Assembly (NCBI GenBank): GCA_016841625.1 | Contig: JAENYU010000017.1 | Location: 57,081 to 93,664, forward strand | Reading direction: 5' to 3' | Origin: Methanobacteriota archaeon | Lineage (GTDB): Archaea > Halobacteriota > Methanosarcinia > Methanosarcinales > Methanosarcinaceae | Length of the DNA stretch: 36,584 nt | Notes under the pieces: generated by a model | Database searches by the model: none | Told to the model about the DNA's origin: nothing | What the model saw: only the letters and a program-made list of their open reading frames with translations | Part shown: positions 7,869-16,469 of the stretch, one piece after another | Layout: each line of letters starts with the position of its first letter | Position numbering within the stretch: the first letter of the stretch is position 1 | Made by a program: the position numbers and the translations under genes

Positions 7869-9026
7869 TTATGGAGAGTCGTTTTCATCGTAACCTGAAA
7901 CACAGAGCCTGTAAGCCCTGTTAACAATTTCCAGCATTTTCCGATCAGCACGTTCGATTTCAATTCCGAAAGAAAGGGCGAGGTATTCGGCCAGGTCAAA
8001 AACTTCTATTTTCCCATACTCCCCGTCCAGCCCGGCTTCCACAAGGTTCTGCATGCAGCCGGCGCAGTTCGTGATGATTACATCACAGCCCAGTTCCTCC
8101 GCAGCCCTGTAGCGGTCCGAAGCCACGGCCAGGGATTCGGAGGGATAGTTGATCCGCACCCCACCGCCAAACCCGCAGCAGGCTGAATTTTCAGGAGTTT
8201 TGTTTACAAGAACCGTCCCCGGGATGCATTCCAGCAGTTCCCTGGCTTCCCGGTACACCCCCATTCCCCTGGTAAGGTGGCAGGGGTCGTGGTAAAATAC
8301 CATGTTTTCGAGAACCTTTTCGGGCCTTAGTTTGCCTTCCCGGACCAGGCGTTCCAGGTACTGGGAAATCTGCAGGACTTCAAAACCCGGGTCTCCGAAC
8401 AACCGGGGATAGATATCTTTGAAAGCCTTGAAGCAGCCGGGGCAGGCAGTTACCAGAATTTTCCCTCCCCTTTTCCGGACTTCCTCGATATTCTTCTGCC
8501 CCTTCCGACGGAGAGGGCCGGGATTACCCGCACCTGCGGAAACCGCTCCGCAGCAGTACTCCACCCCGCTCAGAACCGTGTAATCGACCCCTGCTTTCTC
8601 AAACAGGGCAAGGGCAGCTTTTGCCATATTGGTGTTAATGTAGCCGCCTGCACAGCCCGGAAAATACACCACAGAGCCTTTTCCGTCCCGGTATTCGGGA
8701 AGCTCGCTCATTTCAGCTACCTTTTTTATCAGGTTATTTTCAGCATCCGGGTCCATCAGGGTCTGCCGGTCCGTAAGGCCGTGTTCGTCCACCCACTTTT
8801 GCCGGGCAGGGGAGATCAGCATTTTGATTCCCAGCTCCTCGGGACAGGCTTCCCCGCAGAGCCCACAGGTAAGGCAGCCAGGAAGGGAATCCGGGTCAAT
8901 TTCAGAATTTCCTTCAAGGTATCCGTATAAACGTTCAAGCAAATCGAGATCATCGTAACGCGGGCATACGTCCAGGCACTGCCCGCACTCTGTGCATTTT
9001 GCCCTGTGATTGTCTACAAGATCCAT
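7869..9026 (-). CDS. HdrD-like iron-sulfur protein (two CCG domains)
   Basis: A 385-residue soluble protein of the heterodisulfide reductase subunit D family. The N-terminus has two 4Fe-4S motifs: C11-x2-C14-x2-C17-x3-C21, and a second CLTCGLCGEACPEE. Two cysteine-rich CCG domains follow. The first runs from YFPGCAGG through YCCGAVS to CPGC. The second is canonical: DPCHLTRG, ACCGFGGG, then NCAGCMQN. In HdrDE these domains bind the special 4Fe-4S cluster that splits the CoM-S-S-CoB disulfide. No hdrE lies next to it here, so this is a paralogue and not the main membrane enzyme. From memory, M. acetivorans also has an hdrD paralogue next to its methylamine operon; I could not verify that. A short TGGAG precedes the ATG. 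Electron-transfer or thiol redox work linked to methylotrophy is plausible. Confidence 0.88.
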   Translation of the reverse strand: MDLVDNHRAKCTECGQCLDVCPRYDDLDLLERLYGYLEGNSEIDPDSLPGCLTCGLCGEACPEELGIKMLISPARQKWVDEHGLTDRQTLMDPDAENNLIKKVAEMSELPEYRDGKGSVVYFPGCAGGYINTNMAKAALALFEKAGVDYTVLSGVEYCCGAVSAGAGNPGPLRRKGQKNIEEVRKRGGKILVTACPGCFKAFKDIYPRLFGDPGFEVLQISQYLERLVREGKLRPEKVLENMVFYHDPCHLTRGMGVYREARELLECIPGTVLVNKTPENSACCGFGGGVRINYPSESLAVASDRYRAAEELGCDVIITNCAGCMQNLVEAGLDGEYGKIEVFDLAEYLALSFGIEIERADRKMLEIVNRAYRLCVSGYDENDSP

Positions 9027-9228
9027 TTTTTAACTCCACATCATTTCAAGATTTAGGGATTTCAGAATGGCAGAAATTCAGAATTTCGAAATTTAAGGAT
9101 CTACTTTTTCAGACAAAGCCACCCTTCAAAAGTTTATCGGAATCCCGGAGGGATTATTTAAAGGCCTTGCAGCCCTACCAATCTTCCCAAAAAAGATCGG
9201 GCAAATCTCCGAAAGTGCAATATTCAGT

Positions 9229-9239
9229 ATATATAGTTC
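9229..9239 (+). promoter_or_regulatory. TATA box before the CDP-alcohol phosphotransferase gene
   Basis: AGTATATATAG is a good archaeal TATA element. Transcription would begin near 9260, which argues against translation from the upstream ATG at 8999 or GTG at 9215. Confidence 0.45.
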
Positions 9240-9313
9240 AAGATCCATATAGACATTCAGGAGTTAATATTAATATCGAGATTAGAGATTCGAGATTAAA
9301 GGGAGGGATTGGA

Positions 9314-9931
9314 ATACTCAATGAGCTGAAAACCAGCGTTAGAGAGAGAATAACTCCCCTTGCCCGCCAGATCCCCCTTGCCCCAAATACCCTGACAATA
9401 TTGGGTTTTGTGGTAAGTGTGGTTGCAGGGGTGACATTTGCCCTGGGCAGGCCTTTTGAAGGAGGGCTCCTGATCCTCTTCAGCGGGGTCTTTGACATCC
9501 TGGACGGGGGAGTCGCAAGGGCAAAGGGAATCACCACCCCCTTTGGAGGATTGCTTGACTCGGTTTGCGACCGCTACTCCGACGGGTTGATGTTCCTCGG
9601 GATCATAGCAGGGGCTGTAAATGGAAAACTTGCGCTTCCACCCATTCTGGAAATTGATATCTGGCTCTGGGCAGGCTTTGCCCTGATAGGCTCCTTCCTG
9701 GTAAGCTACACCCGCGCCAGGGCAGAATCCGCAGGCTGCCGGAAGCTCAGTGTGGGGGTAGCCGAACGCACGGAAAGGATGCTCATCCTCGCCTTTGGAG
9801 CCCTGACAGGCCTCTTAAGCTGGGCAATTGTGCTTATAGCCGTGTTTTCCCACATAACCATAATCCAGAGGGTCCTCCGAGCAAAAACTCTCCTGAATGG
9901 CGCTTCAGGCTCCGGTTTACGGGAATCTTGA
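9314..9931 (+). CDS. Archaetidylinositol phosphate synthase-type CDP-alcohol phosphotransferase
   Basis: This integral membrane enzyme of the CDP-alcohol phosphatidyltransferase family joins CDP-archaeol to an alcohol phosphate, most likely inositol 1-phosphate, to build ether-lipid head groups. The family signature D-G-x2-A-R-x8-G-x3-D-x3-D is present as DGGVARAKG...GGLLDSVCD, and several transmembrane helices surround it (TILGFVVSVVAGVTFALG, WAGFALIGSFLVSY). The start is unclear. The frame is open back to an ATG at 8999, but that part is low quality and overlaps the divergent gene and this gene's own TATA box. GGGAGGG at 9301-9307 points to an ATA at 9314, seven bases further on; no ATG, GTG or TTG is in frame there. 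I give 9314 as the best biological start, and GTG 9215 as the automatic alternative. Confidence 0.8.
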   Translation: MLNELKTSVRERITPLARQIPLAPNTLTILGFVVSVVAGVTFALGRPFEGGLLILFSGVFDILDGGVARAKGITTPFGGLLDSVCDRYSDGLMFLGIIAGAVNGKLALPPILEIDIWLWAGFALIGSFLVSYTRARAESAGCRKLSVGVAERTERMLILAFGALTGLLSWAIVLIAVFSHITIIQRVLRAKTLLNGASGSGLRES

Positions 9932-10122
9932 GCTAGAAAGGAGAGGTAAATAGCAAAATAAGGACAGCTTTTCCTCACAACCCAAAACATAAGAAAAAAA
10001 TAAGGGTATTTCCCCGATTCCATGCCCATACCGACATACATTTATACAACATATTTGATTACAATAGTTTACGATGGCAAGCAAGCTATGAATTGCCATT
10101 GAAGAAGCAAATTCTACTCTGC

Positions 10123-10197
10123 GGGGCCGTAGGGTAGCCTGGTCCATCCTGCAAGGCTGGGGGTCTTGCGACTTGAGTTCAAATCTCAGCGGCCCCA
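10123..10197 (+). tRNA. tRNA-Pro(GGG)
   Basis: A full cloverleaf can be folded. The acceptor stem GGGGCCG/CGGCCCC has seven pairs, with discriminator A at 10197. The anticodon stem CAAGG/TCTTG closes a seven-base loop CTGGGGG with anticodon GGG. The T-arm has TTCAAAT. CCA is not encoded. A TATA-like CATTTATACAAC lies near 10038. Confidence 0.92.
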
Positions 10198-10354
10198 TCA
10201 TGACTCTTATTCGGATTTTAGACTTTTTTTCATGTTTTTATTCGTTATTACAATTCTTGTTTTGTTGCGTAGTTTCCATTTTTCAGATCATATTACAGTT
10301 TTTGAGTCTATTTTTTGAAGTTACCACAAGGTATGCGAATTTACTCTTTCAGAC

Positions 10355-10610
10355 CCCACGTTCTCACCGTCCGCGAAGCGCGGACGGCGTTTCCAAAAGA
10401 TGAGAAAAAGAAAGAATAAAAATACACACGGTGTTACATTCCATATCTTATGTTTCCTGTCCTTAAGGCCTATGTGCCCGACTTTTTTATCAGTATTCTT
10501 GCTTCTCAGACTCCGTGTTTGTGTATTGATTGTAAAGGGGTGTGATTCCTTCGTCTTTTATTTGATATTCAAGGACAAGCCGCCCACCAAGGCGGGCGGT
10601 GAGAGCCCTG
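10355..10610 (+). mobile_element. Transposase-less IS200/IS605-like element (PATE/MITE type)
   Basis: Two strong hairpins frame about 200 bp of non-coding DNA: CCGTCCGCG-AAG-CGCGGACGG at 10367-10387 and CCGCCC-N8-GGGCGG at 10580-10599. Subterminal hairpins without terminal inverted repeats are the hallmark of IS200/IS605 elements, and deleted derivatives that keep only the ends are known in archaea. No TnpA or TnpB frame is present between them. The outer ends are not determined; I place them approximately. It sits between tRNA-Pro and the zinc-ribbon gene. Confidence 0.4.
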
Positions 10611-10689
10611 TTTATTCAAAAAACAATTCAAAAACCTTGCAGCTTTGAAGGAAGGATTCAAAAAAGATTAAAGATATGTTTCGCAAATG

Positions 10690-10836
10690 TCACTTTCTCT
10701 TTTTCCCGTAAAATAAGTAGAAAATGAAAAAGATACAGAGTACCAAAAATAAAAAAAATATAAGAATTGATTCCCCTGGTATGACTTGAGTAGATGAGCT
10801 TGTAACTAAAGTGCTGGAACTATTAATAGTGCTCAT
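10690..10836 (-). CDS. Possible 48-aa single-pass membrane protein
   Basis: From the ATG at 10836 this frame gives a Ser/Thr-rich 20-residue outside part (STINSSSTLVTSSSTQV), a long hydrophobic helix (ILIFFLFLVLCIFFIFYLFY) and a basic tail GKKRK. The layout of Ser/Thr stretch, helix and basic tail resembles a C-terminal membrane anchor. It follows the zinc-ribbon gene by 55 nt on the same strand. There is no clear ribosome-binding site, and the frame extends upstream without a better start, so it could be the end of a decayed surface protein or not a gene. Confidence 0.3.
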   Translation of the reverse strand: MSTINSSSTLVTSSSTQVIPGESILIFFLFLVLCIFFIFYLFYGKKRK

Positions 10837-10891
10837 GATGCCTGAAAGGATCGGGACAGTTAAAAATATTTCTATAAACTTTTTTGCTGGC

Positions 10892-11122
10892 TTACTTTTC
10901 TTCCCCTCCCTTTTCCTTTTCCCGCTTGTAATTCTCCCGAATTTTCTCAACCATTTCCTCATTGCCTTCGACAACGAAGGCCCCCATATACCCGCAGTCC
11001 TTACAGTGATAGACCGCCCCTGCATACCCGCCGACCTCGTAGTAGAGATCAGAATTTCCGCAGACAGGACAGACCTCTATTAACTTTTCCTTTTTCAGAG
11101 AAGTTCCCCCTTTTAAGAGCAA
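10892..11122 (-). CDS. Small zinc-ribbon protein
   Basis: A product of up to 76 residues with two cysteine pairs, CPVC and CKDC, 20 residues apart (CPVCGNSDLYYE...YHCKDCGYMGAF), forming a rubredoxin-knuckle zinc ribbon. A charged helix follows (NEEMVEKIRENYKREKEKG). Such proteins are common and mostly uncharacterised in methanogens; the C-terminal part may pack on RNA or a partner protein. The frame opens at TTG 11122. A GGGGGA lies between it and the ribbon and could instead direct a CTG at about 11098, so the start is uncertain. A TATATATATTTTAA box on the minus strand (about 11156-11169) predicts a very short leader. It is divergent from mutS. Confidence 0.7.
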   Translation of the reverse strand: MLLKGGTSLKKEKLIEVCPVCGNSDLYYEVGGYAGAVYHCKDCGYMGAFVVEGNEEMVEKIRENYKREKEKGGEEK

Positions 11123-11279
11123 GAAAAGACAAGGATATTCTTGCAGCTAATTGTTAAAATATATATATGAAGCAGGTTCCAAATAAAGCCTTATCAGGCA
11201 GGAAGAAGAAACATGCCAGAAGGCATACAAAATTCGGACCTGGAGTTTAAAGCCTTACAGCCTCTTCCAGCACATACCG

Positions 11280-11395
11280 GGAATCAGATTCAGATTCAGA
11301 TTCTACCAAATATTCATATCACCAAATATCCGTATTCTACCAAATCCATATTACCAGACATCCTTATTCTAGCAAATAATGACCCAATAGTTTAC
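11280..11395 (+). repeat. Degenerate ACCAAAT repeats in the mutS leader
   Basis: The segment carries AGATTC repeats (11286-11304) and then four or five imperfect copies of a unit like ACCAAATATCCGTATTC at spacings of about 18-20 bp, ending 13 nt before the mutS ATG. A 63-codon frame across it looks artificial. The role is unknown; it may be slippage-derived or a set of binding sites. Confidence 0.4.
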
Positions 11396-11407
11396 AGGGA
11401 GTAAAAA

Positions 11408-14164
11408 ATGAATGATCTAACTCCTGCAATGCGCCAGTACTACGAAGCAAAGCAAGCATACCCCGATACCCTCATCTTCTTCCGGATGGGAGACTTTTAC
11501 GAGTCCTTCGGAGACGACGCGAAGACAATCGCAAAAGAACTGGAAATCACCCTGACAGGTCGGGGAAAGGATAAGTCCGGGGAAAGGATGCCGCTTGCAG
11601 GAATTCCTTACCATGCCATTGACACCTACCTCCCGAGGCTAATCAACAAAGGGTACAAGGTGGCAATCTGCGAGCAGCTTGAAGACCCGAAACAGGCAAA
11701 AGGGGTCGTAAAAAGGGGCGTTGTCCGGGTGGTGACCCCGGGGACAGCCATAGATTCTTCCATGTTTTCCGACGCCTCGAATAACTACCTGATGGCAGTA
11801 GCGGGCAGGGAAGTTGGAAAAAGCGGGAACAAAAAAGGTGGGAGTGGGAAGAGCGGGAACGCGAAAGGCGGGAACGCGAAAAGCCCCGGGGAAATGGAAC
11901 TGGGAGTCTCCTTTCTGGACATCTCCACGGGGGAATTCCTGACCACCCAGTTCAGGGACTCGGAGGGCTTTGAAAAGCTTATGAGCGAACTTGCCCGCAT
12001 GCGCCCTGCAGAGTGCATCCTGCCCCCTTCCCTGTACGGGAACCCCGAACTTGCAGGCCGGCTCAGGGAGCAGACCATTGTCCACGAATTTGCCCCCGAA
12101 CTTTCCGAAACCGGAGACGCGGGAGAGATGCTTAAAGAACACTTTGGGGTTGCGACCCTGGAAGGGATGGGCTGCGAAAACCTGGAGTTTGCGACATACT
12201 CCGCCTGGGCAGCCCTGGAATACGCGAAAACCACCCAGATGCGGGACCTTGCCCACATAAACACCCTGCGGACCTACTCGAACTCCGAGTTCATGGTGCT
12301 CGACGCAATAACCCTGCGCAACCTGGAAATCATAAAAAACGTGCGGGACGGCGGGGACGAAAACTCTCTTTTCAAGGTGCTGGACAGCACAAAAACCCCC
12401 ATGGGAAGCCGGGCCCTGAAAAAATGGCTCTTAAAACCCCTCCTCTCCGTTGAACAGATCAACCGGCGGCTGGACGCCGTAGAAGAACTGGCAGGGGATG
12501 CCCTGCTCCGCTATGACATCCGGGACTGGCTCTCCGAGATCCGGGACATCGAACGCCTGGTTGGCCGCATCGTGTACGGAAACTCCAACGCAAGGGACCT
12601 TGTCGCACTCCGGAAATCCCTGGCAGCCGTCGTGCCCGTAAGGGACTGCCTCCGCGAAAAGACACGAGCGGAACTCCTGGCAGGGATAGGAAAGGAGCTT
12701 GCAGCGTTCTCCGAACTCGAAAACCTGGAGGAGCTAATCGAAAAGGCAATCGCAGACGAAGCTCCCTTAACGGTCCGGGAAGGCGGGATGATCAAAAAGG
12801 GCTACAATGAAGAGCTGGACGAGCTCCGGGACATCTCAAGCAACAGCAAACAGTGGCTTGCCGCATTCCAGCAAAAAGAAAGGGATAAATCCGGCATCAA
12901 GTCCCTGAAAATAGGGTACAACAAGGTCTTTGGCTACTATATCGAGGTTACAAAAGCCAATATCGCCCAGGTACCTGAGGACTATATAAGAAAACAAACC
13001 ATGACCAACGCCGAGCGTTTTTTCACCCCCGAGCTGAAGGAAAAGGAAAGCCTGATCCTTTCTGCCAACGAAAAAGCCGTGGCCCTGGAATACGAACTCT
13101 TCGCGAAAATCACGAAAACCGTTGCAGGCTACGCAAGGGAACTGCAGCAGACAGCCGAAAACACCGGGGCTCTGGACGTGCTTGCCAACCTGGCAGAGGC
13201 TGCCGAAAATAACACCTATATCCGCCCACAGTTGACCGAGGACTGCACGATTCTGATAAGGGACGGGAGACACCCTGTCGTGGAAAACACCGTCCCCGGG
13301 GGATTTGTCCCTAACGATACCGAAATGGACTGCAAGGAAAAGCAGTTTTTGCTGGTCACAGGCCCGAACATGGCAGGAAAGTCCACCTACATGCGCCAGG
13401 CCGCCCTGATTGCCATCATGGCCCAGGCAGGCTCTTTTGTCCCGGCGTCCCACGCCTCCATCGGGACCGTAGACCAGGTCTTTACGAGGATAGGGGCTTT
13501 TGACGACCTGGCAAGCGGGCAGAGTACTTTCATGGTGGAGATGGTGGAACTTGCCAACATCCTGAACAACGCAAGCCCCAAAAGCCTGGTCCTCCTGGAC
13601 GAAATCGGGAGAGGGACGAGCACCTACGATGGGTACAGCATCGCAAAAGCCGTGGTTGAATACCTGCACAACCGGGGAAAGGTAGGGGTAAGGGCCCTCT
13701 TTGCCACGCACTACCACCAGCTGACAGCTCTTGAGGAAAAGTTAAAGCGAGTCAGGAACTACCATATCGCTGTAAAAGAAGAAGGGCACGAACTCGTCTT
13801 CCTGAGAAAAATCGTGCCCGGGGCAACCGACCGGAGTTACGGGATCCATGTTGCAAGGCTTGCAGGGGTCCCCGAGAAAGTGATAGACAGGGCAAACGAG
13901 ATCCTGAAGGAACTTGAACAGGAGAGCCTGCTGGAAGAAGATGCGGAAAATTCCGGAAACGGGAAAAGGAAAAAGAAAGGAAGGGCAGGCCTGCGCTACA
14001 CCCAGATGATGCTTTTTGACCCGGGAAGCCAGAGCGAAGGAAACGGAAATGTCCCGGGTCCGGTGGAAAAAGCCCTGAACAAAATGAACCCGGAAACAAT
14101 GACACCCATTGAGGCCCTGAACAAGCTGTGCGAACTGAAAAAACTGGCCGAAAGGAGGGGGTGA
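11408..14164 (+). CDS. mutS: DNA mismatch repair protein MutS
   Basis: MutS binds mispaired bases and, with ATP, recruits MutL. The 918-residue product has the mismatch-recognition motif GDFYESF (Phe30, Glu32), the connector and lever domains, and the ATPase: Walker A GPNMAGKS at 652-659, Walker B LVLLDE at 727-732, then GRGTSTYDG. The C-terminal tail (LNKLCELKKLAE) matches the bacterial tetramerisation/clamp region. Relative to bacterial MutS it has a low-complexity Gly/Lys/Ser insertion near residues 137-160 (GNKKGGSGKSGNAKGG) and a charged insertion near 845-860. The ATG has GGGAG about 7 nt upstream. It overlaps no gene and is followed after six bases by mutL, so they form an operon. This bacterial-type pair in Methanosarcina is generally regarded as acquired from bacteria. 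Confidence 0.97.
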   Translation: MNDLTPAMRQYYEAKQAYPDTLIFFRMGDFYESFGDDAKTIAKELEITLTGRGKDKSGERMPLAGIPYHAIDTYLPRLINKGYKVAICEQLEDPKQAKGVVKRGVVRVVTPGTAIDSSMFSDASNNYLMAVAGREVGKSGNKKGGSGKSGNAKGGNAKSPGEMELGVSFLDISTGEFLTTQFRDSEGFEKLMSELARMRPAECILPPSLYGNPELAGRLREQTIVHEFAPELSETGDAGEMLKEHFGVATLEGMGCENLEFATYSAWAALEYAKTTQMRDLAHINTLRTYSNSEFMVLDAITLRNLEIIKNVRDGGDENSLFKVLDSTKTPMGSRALKKWLLKPLLSVEQINRRLDAVEELAGDALLRYDIRDWLSEIRDIERLVGRIVYGNSNARDLVALRKSLAAVVPVRDCLREKTRAELLAGIGKELAAFSELENLEELIEKAIADEAPLTVREGGMIKKGYNEELDELRDISSNSKQWLAAFQQKERDKSGIKSLKIGYNKVFGYYIEVTKANIAQVPEDYIRKQTMTNAERFFTPELKEKESLILSANEKAVALEYELFAKITKTVAGYARELQQTAENTGALDVLANLAEAAENNTYIRPQLTEDCTILIRDGRHPVVENTVPGGFVPNDTEMDCKEKQFLLVTGPNMAGKSTYMRQAALIAIMAQAGSFVPASHASIGTVDQVFTRIGAFDDLASGQSTFMVEMVELANILNNASPKSLVLLDEIGRGTSTYDGYSIAKAVVEYLHNRGKVGVRALFATHYHQLTALEEKLKRVRNYHIAVKEEGHELVFLRKIVPGATDRSYGIHVARLAGVPEKVIDRANEILKELEQESLLEEDAENSGNGKRKKKGRAGLRYTQMMLFDPGSQSEGNGNVPGPVEKALNKMNPETMTPIEALNKLCELKKLAERRG

Positions 14165-14170
14165 AAAGAC

Positions 14171-16201
14171 ATGGAAAGCCAGGAGAACATGGAAAACCAG
14201 GAGAACATGGAAAACCAGGGAAACCGGATCCGAGTCCTTGATAAAGATACCATTAACAAGATCGCAGCAGGGGAGGTGATCGAACGGCCCGCGTCCGCCA
14301 TAAAGGAACTGGTAGACAACGCAATCGATGCCGGAGCTACCGAGATCCGGATCGAGGTAGAGAATGGGGGCAAGAAATCGATTCTTGTCCGGGACAACGG
14401 CTGCGGGATGAGCCGGGCAGATGCCCTCCTCGCATATGAAAAACACGCAACGAGCAAGCTGACGAAAATCGAAGACCTGGACACCGTGACCACCATGGGT
14501 TTCCGGGGAGAAGCTCTCTCCTCCATTACTGCCATCGCAAAAGTGGAAATCCTGACCCGCCCCCCCGAAGAACTCGCAGGCACGAAGGTCGTCGTCCACG
14601 GAGGGAAGGTACAGGAAAGCTCGAATGTCGGCACGGCTCCGGGAACAGCAGTGCACGTAAAAGACCTCTTTTACAACACCCCGGCAAGGCAAAAGTACCT
14701 TAAAAGCGACAGGACCGAACTTGCCCATATCGCAGATGTTGTCATGAAACTCGCCCTGGCAAACCCCGGGATATCGTTTACCCTCCTCAGTGATGGAAAG
14801 CCCGTCCTCAGAAACCCCGCTTCAAGCGAGCTCCTTAATAGTGTCGTAAACCTGCTCGGCCCCGAAACTGCCAGGTCCATGCTCCCCATAGAATCTCTTG
14901 AGGGAGATGTTGTGATCCGGGGCTGCATCTCAAAGCCCGAACTTACGCGGGGGACAGGAGATCAGCTGTTCCTCTTTGTAAACACCCGCCCCGTGACCTC
15001 AAAAGCCGTAAACGCAGCCATCCGCCAGGGTTACTATACGAAAATCCCAAAAGGACGCTACCCTGTGGCTGTGCTCTCCCTCACCCTCGACCCGCAGGAA
15101 GTGGACGTAAATGTGCACCCTCGAAAAGCAGAGGTCCGCTTCAGCCGGGAAAAAGAAATCAGCAATGCAGTGACTGCAGCCGTGGAAAAGACCCTTTCAA
15201 AACACGGACTTGCCCCCGAGATAAGGAAAAAGGAAGTAAATGCCCTCCAGAAGACCCTGGAAATCCCGGACCCTGCCGGGAAGCCGGACCATTCCGGAAA
15301 GCCGGAATTTGAAGGGAAAGCGGAAACTCTGGAAAATCCCGCAAAAGAGGCAGAAAAGACTGCAGAAGTACCGGCAGGCGGCAGCAGGCTGTTCAGGGAA
15401 AAACCCGAGACTTACAGTTATCCGGTAAAGGATACCGAAAAGAAGCTGAAAAAGTCTGAACGTTTCCTGGATTTAGCAGGCGAAAGCGAGGCAGGAGAAG
15501 CAGGGAGGGAAAGGAAGCCGGAACGGGGAGAAGAAGAGGGAAGGGAAGTCGGAAGAGAAGAAGGAAAGAAGGAAGAAGGGGAGCAAAAGCCGGGGAAAAA
15601 AACGAATAAAAAAGTCAACACCGAACCCCTCGAAGACCTCCGGATAATCGGGCAGGTCTCGAAGATCTATATCCTTGCCGAAAGGGGGGAAGACCTTGTG
15701 ATCATCGACCAGCACGCAGCCCACGAGCGCGTCCTCTACGAGCAGATCCTGAAGATGAAAAAGTCCAGGGTGCAGGAACTGATAACCCCGATTACGATAG
15801 ACCTGACCCCGAAAGAAAAAGTGCTAATGGAAGAATACATCCCCTACCTTGAAGAACACGGTTTCGGAATCTCGGAATTCGGGGACAACACCTATGTGGT
15901 TACCTTCGTTCCGGACTTCTTCGGGCGTCTGGAAGACCCCGGCATTATCCACGATATCATCTCGGAGCTTCTTGCGGGCGGAAAGGTCAAAAAGGACACG
16001 GGGATTTCGGAAAGGGTCTGCAAGACCATGGCATGCAGGGCTGCAATCAAAGGAGGTGCAGCCTGTTCCTTGCGGCAGATGGAAGACCTGGTGGAGCAGC
16101 TGAAACAGGCGGAAAATCCCTACTCCTGCCCCCACGGGAGGCCCACGGTCCTGACCTTTACGAGAGGGGAACTTGACCGCATGTTTGCCAGGATCCAGTG
16201 A
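14171..16201 (+). CDS. mutL: DNA mismatch repair endonuclease MutL
   Basis: MutL links mismatch recognition by MutS to strand removal. The N-terminal GHKL ATPase shows KELVDNAIDAG (Glu46 catalytic), DNGCGMSR and GFRGEALSS. A long charged linker (about residues 360-480) follows. The C-terminal domain has DQHAAHERVLYE, an exact match to the endonuclease motif DQHA-x2-E-x4-E, plus ACR and CPHGRP zinc-site motifs, so it should nick DNA like MutL of bacteria that lack MutH. The N-terminus is extended by an 18-bp tandem repeat giving in-frame ATGs at 14171, 14189 and 14207; the first has GGAGGGGG 9 nt upstream. The 676-residue length is typical. It is co-transcribed with mutS. Confidence 0.97.
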   Translation: MESQENMENQENMENQGNRIRVLDKDTINKIAAGEVIERPASAIKELVDNAIDAGATEIRIEVENGGKKSILVRDNGCGMSRADALLAYEKHATSKLTKIEDLDTVTTMGFRGEALSSITAIAKVEILTRPPEELAGTKVVVHGGKVQESSNVGTAPGTAVHVKDLFYNTPARQKYLKSDRTELAHIADVVMKLALANPGISFTLLSDGKPVLRNPASSELLNSVVNLLGPETARSMLPIESLEGDVVIRGCISKPELTRGTGDQLFLFVNTRPVTSKAVNAAIRQGYYTKIPKGRYPVAVLSLTLDPQEVDVNVHPRKAEVRFSREKEISNAVTAAVEKTLSKHGLAPEIRKKEVNALQKTLEIPDPAGKPDHSGKPEFEGKAETLENPAKEAEKTAEVPAGGSRLFREKPETYSYPVKDTEKKLKKSERFLDLAGESEAGEAGRERKPERGEEEGREVGREEGKKEEGEQKPGKKTNKKVNTEPLEDLRIIGQVSKIYILAERGEDLVIIDQHAAHERVLYEQILKMKKSRVQELITPITIDLTPKEKVLMEEYIPYLEEHGFGISEFGDNTYVVTFVPDFFGRLEDPGIIHDIISELLAGGKVKKDTGISERVCKTMACRAAIKGGAACSLRQMEDLVEQLKQAENPYSCPHGRPTVLTFTRGELDRMFARIQ

Positions 16202-16297
16202 ACCTGGGGGTTGCGCGCCCCGACATCCAACAAATAATCAAACTCCCCGGAGGAAAGGTTTATTATGACAGGATTGAAAAACGCAATCAAGTGAGAT

Positions 16298-16347
16298 ATA
16301 TACCAGGTATATAGAATGACAATTCCTACCCATGTCAACAATTGTCA
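16298..16347. promoter_or_regulatory. Adjacent palindromes downstream of mutL
   Basis: ATATACC-A-GGTATAT (16298-16312) is a perfect 15-bp palindrome. It is followed by the inverted repeat TGACAATT (16317-16324) / AATTGTCA (16340-16347). They lie just upstream of a TATA-like TTTATATAA (about 16379-16388) on the plus strand. Together they look like operator sites for an unidentified transcript, but no gene is recognised directly after it. Confidence 0.3.
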
Positions 16348-16469
16348 ATCTGAAATGGATGATTAGTATTTGCTAAACATTTATATAATATAACGGATGA
16401 TTTAGGAACAGGTGTCAGGCATAGAATTGACATCGATACAGGCATCATTCCAGGCTATTTTTCACACAC

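Noticed and set aside
8999-9313. N-terminal extension of the CDP-alcohol phosphotransferase from ATG 8999
   Set aside because: It overlaps the start of the divergent HdrD-like gene, contains this gene's probable TATA box, and has no membrane-enzyme character.
11213-11404. 63-codon frame in the mutS leader
   Set aside because: It is built from the degenerate ACCAAAT and AGATTC repeats and has no ribosome-binding site.
12836-13717. Long minus-strand frame within mutS, and similar frames opposite mutL, cbiD and mtbB
   Set aside because: They lie opposite strongly conserved genes, have no recognisable domains and reflect GC-rich codon bias.
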